This document shows, piece after piece, positions 29,495-36,502 of a stretch of 64,000 bases of DNA. The notes under the pieces are model-generated. The model saw only the letters and a list, made by a program, of their open reading frames with translations, was not told where the DNA came from and ran no database searches. Position numbers and translations under genes: made by a program. How positions within the stretch are numbered: the first letter of the stretch is position 1; each line of letters begins with the position of its first letter. Source of the DNA: Williamsia sp. 1138 (GTDB lineage Bacteria; Actinomycetota; Actinomycetes; Mycobacteriales; Mycobacteriaceae); assembly GCF_002095435.2 (NCBI RefSeq), contig NZ_MJEJ02000050.1:124001-188000 (forward strand), read 5' to 3'.

Positions 29495-30106
29495 ATGGTT
29501 CGGACAAAAAATCCTCAGACCCGGTCGATGCTGATCGAACGCGCAGCACAGATGCTCCGTGCGCGGGAATCGGTGACGTTGCGTTCTCTGGTGTCGGGGA
29601 CGTCGGTGTCGACGATGGCGGTGTACACCTACTTCGACGGCATGGACGGCCTGTGGAAGGCGCTGCGCCAAGAAGGCTTCACTCGCCTCGCCGCCAGACT
29701 CTCCGACCTGCAGATGTCCGACGATCCGGTCCGCGATCAGACCATGATGGGCGTCGCGTATCTGTCGAACGCGCTGCAGAACCCCGATCTGTACCGGGTC
29801 ATGTTCGACACCAGCGCGGATCTGGAGGACGCGGCTGCAGCCGAGGCAAGCCTGCACCATCTCGTCATCGGCGCCGAACGCTGTTCGAGCGCAGGACGAT
29901 TCCGGTCCGATCTCGATCCGACCGCGCTGGCGACCCAGCAGTGGATGATCGGGCACGGGCTGGCATCTCTGGTGGCAGGCGGTCCCCTACCCGAATCTGC
30001 ACTCGCCCACGCCGTACCCATGCTGACAGCGTTGTTCGTCTCCGCGGGGGACGAACCGAGCCGGTGCGCGAGGTCCGTGGAGTCAGGATGGGCACTACCG
30101 GGCTGA
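29495..30106 (+). CDS. TetR/AcrR family transcriptional regulator
   Basis: 203 aa. The N-terminal ~50 residues form the HTH, with SVTLRSLVSGTSVSTMAVYTYFDGMDGLWKAL split across helices 2-4. The C-terminal domain has the WHG-type ligand-pocket pattern (VRDQTMMGVAYLSNALQNPDLYRVMF). The ATG at 29495 is preferred; an ATG at 29480 would overlap the proposed operator. It probably represses itself and the divergent RidA-like gene. Ligand unknown. Confidence 0.88.
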   Translation: MVRTKNPQTRSMLIERAAQMLRARESVTLRSLVSGTSVSTMAVYTYFDGMDGLWKALRQEGFTRLAARLSDLQMSDDPVRDQTMMGVAYLSNALQNPDLYRVMFDTSADLEDAAAAEASLHHLVIGAERCSSAGRFRSDLDPTALATQQWMIGHGLASLVAGGPLPESALAHAVPMLTALFVSAGDEPSRCARSVESGWALPG

Positions 30107-30149
30107 CACCGGTTTGTCGACGGTGCGACCCGTGCGGCAAGCTCAGGGG

Positions 30150-30614
30150 GTGTTTCGACTGCTGTTCCATGAACCTCGCATCCCACCGAACACGGGAAAT
30201 GCGATCCGGCTCGCCGCCAACACCGGGTGTGAATTACACCTGGTGGAACCGCTCGGCTTCGACTTGTCGGAACCAAAGGTCAAGCGAGCCGGGCTCGACT
30301 ACCACGACATGGCTTCGGTGACCGTCCACCCCGACCTGTTCGCCGCCTGGAAAGAACTTGCCCCACAACGGGTCTATGCGTTCACCGCTCACGCGGACAC
30401 GTTCTATACAGACATCAGCTACCAACCGGGCGACGTGCTGCTGTTCGGTCCCGAACCGACCGGGTTGTCCGACACCGTGCTCGCAGACCCTCACGTGACC
30501 GAGCGGGTTCGCATTCCGATGCTGCCAGGGCGGCGATCACTCAACCTGGCGAACGCCGCCAGCATCGTGATGTACGAGGCCTGGCGACAGCACGGGTTTC
30601 CTGGCGCGGTGTAG
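30150..30614 (+). CDS. trmL: tRNA (cytidine(34)-2'-O)-methyltransferase
   Basis: 154 aa SPOUT methyltransferase acting on the wobble nucleotide of certain tRNA-Leu. The GTG at 30150 begins VFRLLFHEPRIPPNTGNAIR, the universal TrmL opening, and yields the standard length. GTG codons at 30123 and 30132 and a TTG at 30114 are alternatives. The SPOUT knot motifs are LLFGPEPTGLSD and IPMLPGRRSLNLANAASIVMYE. Confidence 0.9.
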   Translation: MFRLLFHEPRIPPNTGNAIRLAANTGCELHLVEPLGFDLSEPKVKRAGLDYHDMASVTVHPDLFAAWKELAPQRVYAFTAHADTFYTDISYQPGDVLLFGPEPTGLSDTVLADPHVTERVRIPMLPGRRSLNLANAASIVMYEAWRQHGFPGAV

Positions 30615-30626
30615 CCGGTCTGCGCA

Positions 30627-31046
30627 TCAGTCGATCGGCAGTCCACGCATGATGAACTTGCGCAGCATCGCGGTGGTCGGTTCCTCGATATGCAGTTCGG
30701 CATTGTCTGCCGCGGTCGGGGCGACCACGTTCAGCAGCAGCTGACCGCCTGCCAGGATGTCTGCGGAGTAGGCACTGCCGTCGCGGCTCCATTCCATGTG
30801 GAGCCCCCCTTCAGGGGTCGCGGTGGGCGTTGATTCCGCCCAGTACGAACTCTGTAGCCCGTCGAAATATTTCTCGAAGAATTCCTTGGCAGCCGAGGTC
30901 GGGGCCAGTGAGCCGGCACCCTGCCAGCCGTCCTCGAGTCCGAGAACGTGCTCGAGTTGGGCGTCGAGATTCTGCTTGGTGTCGCTGGGGTCCGCAGCAC
31001 CGGGCGTTTGGCGGTCGAGATTGCTCGAATAATTGCTCAGGCTCAT
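30627..31046 (-). CDS. uncharacterised protein encoded directly downstream of the retron reverse transcriptase
   Basis: 139 aa, soluble, acidic, no signal peptide or membrane helix. The first ~30 residues are polar; the core has LGLEDGWQGAGSLAPTS, then an amphipathic helix, then PTATPEGGLHMEWSRDG and a beta-rich end. I recognise the W-x-G...TP-x-GG-x-x-x-EW layout from scattered hypothetical proteins in many bacteria, but I know of no function. It starts 58 bp after the RT stop on the same strand and is probably cotranscribed. That makes it the best candidate for a retron accessory or effector protein, or it may be a passenger. Confidence 0.6.
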   Translation of the reverse strand: MSLSNYSSNLDRQTPGAADPSDTKQNLDAQLEHVLGLEDGWQGAGSLAPTSAAKEFFEKYFDGLQSSYWAESTPTATPEGGLHMEWSRDGSAYSADILAGGQLLLNVVAPTAADNAELHIEEPTTAMLRKFIMRGLPID

Positions 31047-31104
31047 TTACCGATGTTAGGCGCCTTCCGCTCGGAGGCATAGAGCGGTCGCGGGGTGTTC
31101 ATCT

Positions 31105-32382
31105 TCAGCGGTCCCAGTCCACGTGCTCCGCCAACGCCAGCAAGATGTTTCGGCGCCGCGGGCTGGTCGCCCCGATCCAGGCGATCTTGCCGTGGACATG
31201 CGCGTGGAAGTTCGGGTGCGCCGACCTGTTCTGCCCCTGCGCGCCGGTACGAATCGCGTTGTGCAGCAATGCACGCAGATTGTCGTAGTCATGTCGGGCG
31301 ACGCGCGGTTGATCGTTGACCACCAGCCCGGCCAACTGCTGGCGTTGATGCGCACGCATCGTCTTCGTCTTGTCCGGATGCACGGTGAACCCTTCGTCGG
31401 CGATGATGCGGTGTACCACCCACAACACTGCTTCCGGGTTCATGTGATCGCCTGAGATCGCCAGGTCATCGCCATACCGGCTGTAATGCAATCTGTTTCG
31501 CTGCGCGTATCCCCAGATGCGGCGATCCATGGCACGCATGACGAGATTTGCCAACGCCGGAGAGGTCGGCGCCCCCTGCGGTAGGTGCCGCTGCCTCAGC
31601 AGCGTCGCCTGCCGATGATCGATGTGCCGAAGATGGCTGATGGGCGTGGTGGTCGTGCACAGTTCTGCCAGGACCCTCGCGGTCCTCTCGTAGCCCACCG
31701 CGTCGAAAACAGCCCGTACTCTGGCTGTTCCGATCGAGGTAAAGCAGTCCCGCAGGTCGAGCCTGACCACCACCGGCCGGTCGGTGTGCGGCCAGGCGAA
31801 GCTTGCGGTCGAGGTGCCGGGTACGAACCCCTGGGCAGCCCGATGCGGTGGGATGTGGTCGACAATGGTGCGCAGCATGCGCCGTTGGATTTCCCGAAGG
31901 TGGGGTTTGGGGGCCTCGATCATCCGGGCGCCGTGGCGTTTCGGCACCTGCCAGTACCGGTAATGCTGTAGCGGGCCGTCTTTCGTACGTAGCCAGTGAC
32001 CGCGATCAGCGAACCACTCCAGTTCGCCGACAGTCAGGTTGAGCCAGCGGGCCACGTCCGAGTAGTCATGTAACCGGGGCAGGTCGAAGCGCATGCTCGG
32101 CTCGTCCGGATCCTCGAACGCGCGTCGGCGCGGCGCGCCTATCAGCGGCGTGAGGAAGGTGCGGACAGCGGCCAGATCGGTGGGCCGCTCGGGGAATCGT
32201 TCGAGCAGCATTCCGAGTAGCTCCGTGACCACAGCCTGTTCCATCGTCGCCACGAGCATCTCCACGATCGCTGAGACCGTCCACCGTGGATCGACCTCGA
32301 GCCTGGTCAGCAGCTGCTCGACCGAGTCGGCGGACAGGCGCAAGTCAGGACCCAGACCACCCAGGGAATAGCTGTCGGTCAT
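31105..32382 (-). CDS. retron-type reverse transcriptase
   Basis: 425 aa RNA-directed DNA polymerase. Residues ~105-425 are the RT: RT1-like VPKRHGARMIEAPKPHLREIQ (147-167 region), GFVPGTSTASFAWPH (185-199), the first catalytic Asp in VVRLDLRDCFTSI (205-217), LPQGAPTSP (267-275), the active site YGDD (303-306), and the thumb LAGLVVND (350-357). The FAWPH and LAG positions match the retron X (NAxxH) and Y (VTG) motifs with substitutions. There is no group II intron maturase or HNH domain. Residues 1-104 are an alpha-helical extension of unknown role. A retron-like msr-msd lies immediately upstream. It should make msDNA from that RNA; relatives act in phage defence. Confidence 0.88.
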   Translation of the reverse strand: MTDSYSLGGLGPDLRLSADSVEQLLTRLEVDPRWTVSAIVEMLVATMEQAVVTELLGMLLERFPERPTDLAAVRTFLTPLIGAPRRRAFEDPDEPSMRFDLPRLHDYSDVARWLNLTVGELEWFADRGHWLRTKDGPLQHYRYWQVPKRHGARMIEAPKPHLREIQRRMLRTIVDHIPPHRAAQGFVPGTSTASFAWPHTDRPVVVRLDLRDCFTSIGTARVRAVFDAVGYERTARVLAELCTTTTPISHLRHIDHRQATLLRQRHLPQGAPTSPALANLVMRAMDRRIWGYAQRNRLHYSRYGDDLAISGDHMNPEAVLWVVHRIIADEGFTVHPDKTKTMRAHQRQQLAGLVVNDQPRVARHDYDNLRALLHNAIRTGAQGQNRSAHPNFHAHVHGKIAWIGATSPRRRNILLALAEHVDWDR

Positions 32383-32409
32383 GAAGCGGGGCCGGTCATG
32401 AGTCGGATA

Positions 32410-32563
32410 CGCGGCGGGGAGGTGACCACGAACCTGTGTCGGCGGCGCCGCGCAGCACGCGGAGCGTGCCCGACGGCGTCGGACGCTGATACCAACTGTG
32501 AGATGTACCCAGGGGTTGCCCCTGAGACGGGTTCGAAGAACCCACTCTCACCTCCCCACCGCG
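32410..32563 (-). ncRNA. predicted retron msr-msd RNA
   Basis: Read on the minus strand, a1 CGCGGTGGGGAGGTGA (32563-32548) and a2 TCACCTCCCCGCCGCG (32425-32410) pair over 16 bp with a single G-U. The nucleotide after a1 is an unpaired G (32547), the expected branch residue. Then come two small hairpins, GGGTTC-TTC-GAACCC (32543-32529) and CAGGGG-CAA-CCCCTG (32524-32510), as in msr. A long GC-rich hairpin follows with apex GCACGC-TCC-GCGTGC (32469-32455), the likely msd. The RNA ends 27 nt before the RT start codon, the classic retron order msr-msd-RT. The msDNA boundaries are not fixed. Confidence 0.8.
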
Positions 32564-32573
32564 CACAGGTGCC

Positions 32574-32579
32574 ATCGTA
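32574..32579 (-). promoter_or_regulatory. candidate -10 box of the retron promoter
   Basis: TACGAT on the minus strand fits the actinobacterial -10 pattern TAnnnT. A start 7-10 nt downstream would fall at 32567-32564, directly in front of a1 (32563). No convincing -35 is visible, which is common in this group. It sits between the DUF167 stop codon and a1, so the retron RNA can be made independently of the upstream gene. Confidence 0.5.
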
Positions 32580-32583
32580 TCGA

Positions 32584-32811
32584 CTATCGGTCGATACGAA
32601 ACCTTTTCGTGCGAGCGGTCGCACCACCGGTGAGGATGACGCGAGACCTGGCCACGCCGAAATGCTTCGCCAACACGAGCGCAACGGCGGCATTGGCCTT
32701 GCCTTCGGTGGCTGGTTCACGCACGAAAATCGTCAGAGCACCGTCGTCTGCAACCTCGACCAGCGGCCCCTTGCGACTGTTCGGCTTGACGGTCACCACG
32801 ATGTCGTCCAC
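32584..32811 (-). CDS. DUF167 (YggU) family protein
   Basis: 75 aa from the GTG at 32811 (VDDIVVTVKPNSRKG). VREPATEGKANAAVALVLAKHF and VILTGGATARTKRFRI are the DUF167 signatures. Length matches the family. The frame remains open up to 33087 through a tandem repeat that would add heptapeptides such as PQQSLTV; I treat that as non-coding or an optional extension. Function of the family is unknown. It lies just upstream of the retron promoter. Confidence 0.82.
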   Translation of the reverse strand: MDDIVVTVKPNSRKGPLVEVADDGALTIFVREPATEGKANAAVALVLAKHFGVARSRVILTGGATARTKRFRIDR

Positions 32812-32844
32812 AGAAGCGATTATGGGCCCGCTCGATGCGAACAA

Positions 32845-32922
32845 CGGCACGGTCAACGACTGTTGCGGCACGCTCAACGACTGTTGCGGCACGGTCAGCG
32901 GCTGTTTCGGCACGCTCGACGG
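32845..32922. repeat. 21-bp tandem repeat, about 3.7 copies
   Basis: Units start at 32845, 32866, 32887 and 32908, with sequence close to CGGCACGGTCAACGACTGTTG. Because 21 is a multiple of three, the minus-strand frame stays open and would read as repeated heptapeptides upstream of DUF167. The next ~150 bp (to 33075) also holds several GAGCGNAGCGA-type short repeats, a common extragenic motif in these genomes. Confidence 0.8.
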
Positions 32923-33090
32923 AACCACACGCATGAAGGTCTGAGCGAGCGCAGCGATGCGAGGACCCGGCGGTCGGCCCCGCGTTGTCTGGACGGAGGA
33001 GCGAGGGAGCGCAGCGACCGAGTCGACGAAGGAAGACGACGCGCTGAAGGGCCGACAGCCCGCGAGCGGAGCGAGCCAAACCAGCACCTC

Positions 33091-36000
33091 TCAAGCCCAG
33101 TCCCTTGACCTCGTCCCGACTCTGAGGTCCATGCGTTGGAGGCGTTCTGCCACCACGGTCACGGCTCCTTCAGCGTTTTGCACCCGGCCGCGGATGAGCA
33201 GGGCCGGGGCCGTCTGGGCGAGTTTGCGGTACTTGGCCCACAACCCCACCGAGCAGACCACGTTGATCATCCCGGTCTCGTCCTCGAGGTTTACGAAGGT
33301 CACCCCTGACGCGGTGGCGGGCCGCTGCCGGTGAGTGACCGCTCCCCCGACGAGCACCCGCGAGCCGTCGGGTACCGACAGCAGATCGACGGCGGCGATC
33401 ACGCCCAGGGCGTCCAGTTGTGGCCGGATGAACTCGGTCGGGTAGTTCCCCGGGCTGACCCCGGTGGCCCAGACGTCCGAGGCGGCCATCTCGACATCGC
33501 TCATCCCCGGCAGCGTGGGCGAGGTGTTGATCTCGTGCAGCGGGAGCCGGTCGGACTTCTCCTGCGCTGCCGCACCCGCATCCCAGAGGGCTTGGCGCCG
33601 ACTGGTCCCGAAGCATTCGAGCGCACCTGCGGTCGCGAGCGCCTCGAGCTGCCGGGTGTTGACGTCGCAGCGCCGAGAGAGGTCGGCGGCATTGGTGAAC
33701 GCCCCACCTGATTCGCGTTCGGCGACGATCGCCTCGGCCAGGTCGATACCTATGTGCTTCACCGAGCCGAGCCCGAGCCGTACGTCCAAGCCGGCGTTCT
33801 CCAGGTCCGCGTGCGGTTGCGACAGGTTGACGTCCGGCCCGTGCACCTTGACGCCGTGCCTCCGGGCATCGGCGACCAGTGACTGTGGTGAGTAGAAACC
33901 CATGGGTTGCGCCTTGATCAGGGCGGCGCAGAATGCGGCGGGATGGTGGAGTTTGAGCCAGGACGAATAGAACACGAGCGAGGCGAAACTCTGCGAATGA
34001 CTCTCTGGGAAGCCGAAATTGGCAAACGCGGCCATCTTCTCGAAGACACGGTCGGCCACCTCACCGGTGATGCCGTGCAGCTCTTCCATTCCTTCGTAGA
34101 ACCGTGCCCGCAGTCGCTCCATCTTCTCCGGGGAACGCTTCGACCCCATCGCCCGACGCAGCTGATCGGCCTCTGCGGACGTGAAGCCCGCCACGTCCAC
34201 CGCCAGTTGCATCAGCTGCTCTTGGAAGAGGGGCACCCCGAGCGTTCTGCGCAATGCCGGTTCCATCGAGGGGTGTTCGCAGGTGGGCTCTTCCAGGCCG
34301 TTGCGGCGCCGGATGTACGGGTGCACCGAACCGCCCTGGATCGGACCCGGCCGGATCAGCGCGACCTCTACGACGAGGTCATAGAACTCACGGGGCTTGA
34401 GCCGGGGCAGGGTCGCCATCTGCGCCCGCGACTCCACCTGGAACACCCCGACGGTGTCCGCCTTGCAGAGCATGTCATAGACGGCGGCCTCGGTGAGGTC
34501 GATCTTTGCCAGATCGACGTGGATGTCGCGATGCTCGGCAAGAAAGTCGATGGCGTAGTGGATGGCCGAGAGCATACCGAGACCCAGCAGGTCGAACTTC
34601 ACCAATCCGATTGCCGCACAGTCGTCTTTGTCCCACTGCAAGACGCTGCGATTGGGCATCCTCGCCCATTCCGTGGGGCATACATCGGCGATCGGGCGGT
34701 CGCAGATCACCATCCCGCCGGAGTGGATCCCCAGATGCCTGGGCATGCCGTTGATCTGACCGGCCAGCTCGAGCACGTCATCGGGGATATCACTGTCGGT
34801 GGGCTGGGCCTTGTCGTATCGCTGCACCTGTTTGCTCCAGGCATCCTGCTGTCCCACCGAATAGCCGAGCGCACGGGCCATGTCGCGGACCGACGACTTG
34901 CCGCGGTAGGTGATCACGTTGGCCACCTGTGCGGCGTTCTGTCTGCCGTACCGCTGGTACACGTACTGGATGGCTTCTTCGCGGCGGTCCGATTCGATGT
35001 CGACATCGATGTCCGGCGGGCCGTCCCTGGCCGGGGACAGGAATCGTTCGAACAACAGGCTGTTCCCCACCGGATCGATCGCGGTGACCCCGAGGGAGTA
35101 ACAGACCGCCGAGTTCGCCGCACTGCCCCGACCCTGACAGAGGATGTCGTGGGTGCGACAGAACGAGACGATGTCGTGTACCACCAGGAAATAGCCGGGG
35201 AATCCGAGCGAGTCGATCACGTTCAATTCGTGTTCGATCTGCTGATATGCCTTCGGGTGACTCTGGGGTGGGCCATACCTCTCCAGCGCTCCCCTGGCCG
35301 TCAGTTCACGTAGCCACGAACTCTCGGTGTAACCCTCGGGCACATCGAACGGTGGCAGTTTGGGCGCGATCAAGTGCAGCCCGAACGCCAGATCCTGGGC
35401 CAGCATCGCGGCGTTGTCGATGGCGTCGGGATGCGCGCTGAGCAGTCGCATCATCTCGTCACCACTGCGCAGGTGCGCCCCGCCCAGCGGGCCGAGCCAA
35501 CCGTCCATGTCGTCGAGGCTGCGCCTGGCACGGACCGCGGCCATCGCCATCGCCAACCGCCTGCGATGTGGCGCCGAGAAATGGGCGCCGGTGGTGGCCA
35601 CCGTGGCGACGCGGTTGCGCCGGGCCACCCAGGCGAGTGCGGCATTGCGCTCATCGTCATCGGCGGCGCCCTGCGCCGTCAACTCCATCACCACGTTCTC
35701 GCGACCGAACTTCTCGATCAACGCCCGTAGTGCCGCTTCCGCAGCGGACGGACCGCCGGTCGACAAGGCTTGTCGCACACTTCCTTTACGGCAGCCGCTG
35801 AGGATCAGCCAGTGCCCGGCAGCGGCCTGGGCCAGGGTGTCGATGTCGAATCGGAGCAACCCCTTCTCGCCCGCCGCCATGTGCCCGTCCGCGAGTTGCC
35901 GGGACAATCTCCGGTAGCCCTCCTGGCCGCGGGCCAGCACCAGCAGATGCGCACCATCCGGGTCGGCCACCCCCGTGCGGGCCGAGTCGTGTTCCAGCGA

Positions 36001-36378
36001 GAGTTCGGACCCGAAGACCGTCGGCAGTTCCCACTCCAGGGCCGCCTCGGCGAACCGCACCACGCCGTAGAAACCGTTGTGGTCGGTGATCGCCAGCGCT
36101 TCCAGCCCGAGCCGGTAGGCCTCTTCGGCCATCTCTTCCGGACTGCTGGCGCCATCGAGAAAACTGTAGGAGGTGTGGGCGTGCAATTCGGCGTACCGAG
36201 TGTCAGAAACACCGCGATGAAGAGCACCTGCCTCGTAGGGCCCCCGCTTGCGCGACCAGGCCGGACTGTCACCACCGTCACCGGCGAATGTCTCACCCGG
36301 ACGCCCACCAGCAGTCGGCCGTCCGGAAAGAACGCGCTCCATCTCCGACCAGGTCGGAGGGCCATTGTGCCAGCCCAT
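33091..36378 (-). CDS. dnaE2: error-prone DNA polymerase III alpha subunit
   Basis: 1095 aa polymerase (ImuC) of the SOS-inducible mutasome that copies damaged DNA. The N-terminus MGWHNGPPTWSEMERVL is characteristic of actinobacterial DnaE2. The PHP domain begins at ELHAHTSYSFLDGASS (~residue 65). The C-family palm carries the catalytic Asp pair in PPDIDVDIES, followed by GIHSGGMVICDRP and GVFQVESRAQM. An OB-fold near the end reads VGGAVTHRQRPATASG. It acts with ImuA' and ImuB, encoded ~5 kb away. A LexA-like box sits 11 bp upstream of the ATG, so the mRNA is probably almost leaderless. Confidence 0.95.
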   Translation of the reverse strand: MGWHNGPPTWSEMERVLSGRPTAGGRPGETFAGDGGDSPAWSRKRGPYEAGALHRGVSDTRYAELHAHTSYSFLDGASSPEEMAEEAYRLGLEALAITDHNGFYGVVRFAEAALEWELPTVFGSELSLEHDSARTGVADPDGAHLLVLARGQEGYRRLSRQLADGHMAAGEKGLLRFDIDTLAQAAAGHWLILSGCRKGSVRQALSTGGPSAAEAALRALIEKFGRENVVMELTAQGAADDDERNAALAWVARRNRVATVATTGAHFSAPHRRRLAMAMAAVRARRSLDDMDGWLGPLGGAHLRSGDEMMRLLSAHPDAIDNAAMLAQDLAFGLHLIAPKLPPFDVPEGYTESSWLRELTARGALERYGPPQSHPKAYQQIEHELNVIDSLGFPGYFLVVHDIVSFCRTHDILCQGRGSAANSAVCYSLGVTAIDPVGNSLLFERFLSPARDGPPDIDVDIESDRREEAIQYVYQRYGRQNAAQVANVITYRGKSSVRDMARALGYSVGQQDAWSKQVQRYDKAQPTDSDIPDDVLELAGQINGMPRHLGIHSGGMVICDRPIADVCPTEWARMPNRSVLQWDKDDCAAIGLVKFDLLGLGMLSAIHYAIDFLAEHRDIHVDLAKIDLTEAAVYDMLCKADTVGVFQVESRAQMATLPRLKPREFYDLVVEVALIRPGPIQGGSVHPYIRRRNGLEEPTCEHPSMEPALRRTLGVPLFQEQLMQLAVDVAGFTSAEADQLRRAMGSKRSPEKMERLRARFYEGMEELHGITGEVADRVFEKMAAFANFGFPESHSQSFASLVFYSSWLKLHHPAAFCAALIKAQPMGFYSPQSLVADARRHGVKVHGPDVNLSQPHADLENAGLDVRLGLGSVKHIGIDLAEAIVAERESGGAFTNAADLSRRCDVNTRQLEALATAGALECFGTSRRQALWDAGAAAQEKSDRLPLHEINTSPTLPGMSDVEMAASDVWATGVSPGNYPTEFIRPQLDALGVIAAVDLLSVPDGSRVLVGGAVTHRQRPATASGVTFVNLEDETGMINVVCSVGLWAKYRKLAQTAPALLIRGRVQNAEGAVTVVAERLQRMDLRVGTRSRDWA

Positions 36379-36389
36379 ACCTCACTATA

Positions 36390-36405
36390 TCGAACATACA
36401 TTCGA
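36390..36405. promoter_or_regulatory. SOS box (LexA site) of dnaE2
   Basis: TCGAACATACATTCGA differs in one position from the actinobacterial LexA consensus TCGAAC-N4-GTTCGA. It lies 12-27 bp upstream of the dnaE2 start and would block the promoter until RecA-stimulated LexA cleavage. Confidence 0.82.
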
Positions 36406-36502
36406 CAGACAAGTTACCTGTTACCCTCGTTACATCAATGTCGGTTCGCGGGTGGGGACAGCGCCTCTGGCGGGGCTTCACCTTTCAAGGAGGAGCGCAT
36501 CA

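Noticed and set aside
31105-32382. RT as group II intron or diversity-generating retroelement
   Set aside because: No maturase X/HNH domain, no intron RNA domains V/VI, no variable-repeat/template-repeat pair or target protein; retron motifs and msr-msd-like RNA fit better.
32410-32563. a1/a2 repeat as a transcription terminator
   Set aside because: The arms are ~122 nt apart with structured sequence between and lie upstream of the RT in its own transcript; no T-tract follows.
32845-32922. CRISPR array
   Set aside because: The 21-bp units are contiguous without spacers and no cas genes are present.
33907-35313. 468-aa plus-strand ORF inside dnaE2
   Set aside because: Antisense of a highly conserved polymerase gene; composition and lack of domains mark it as spurious.
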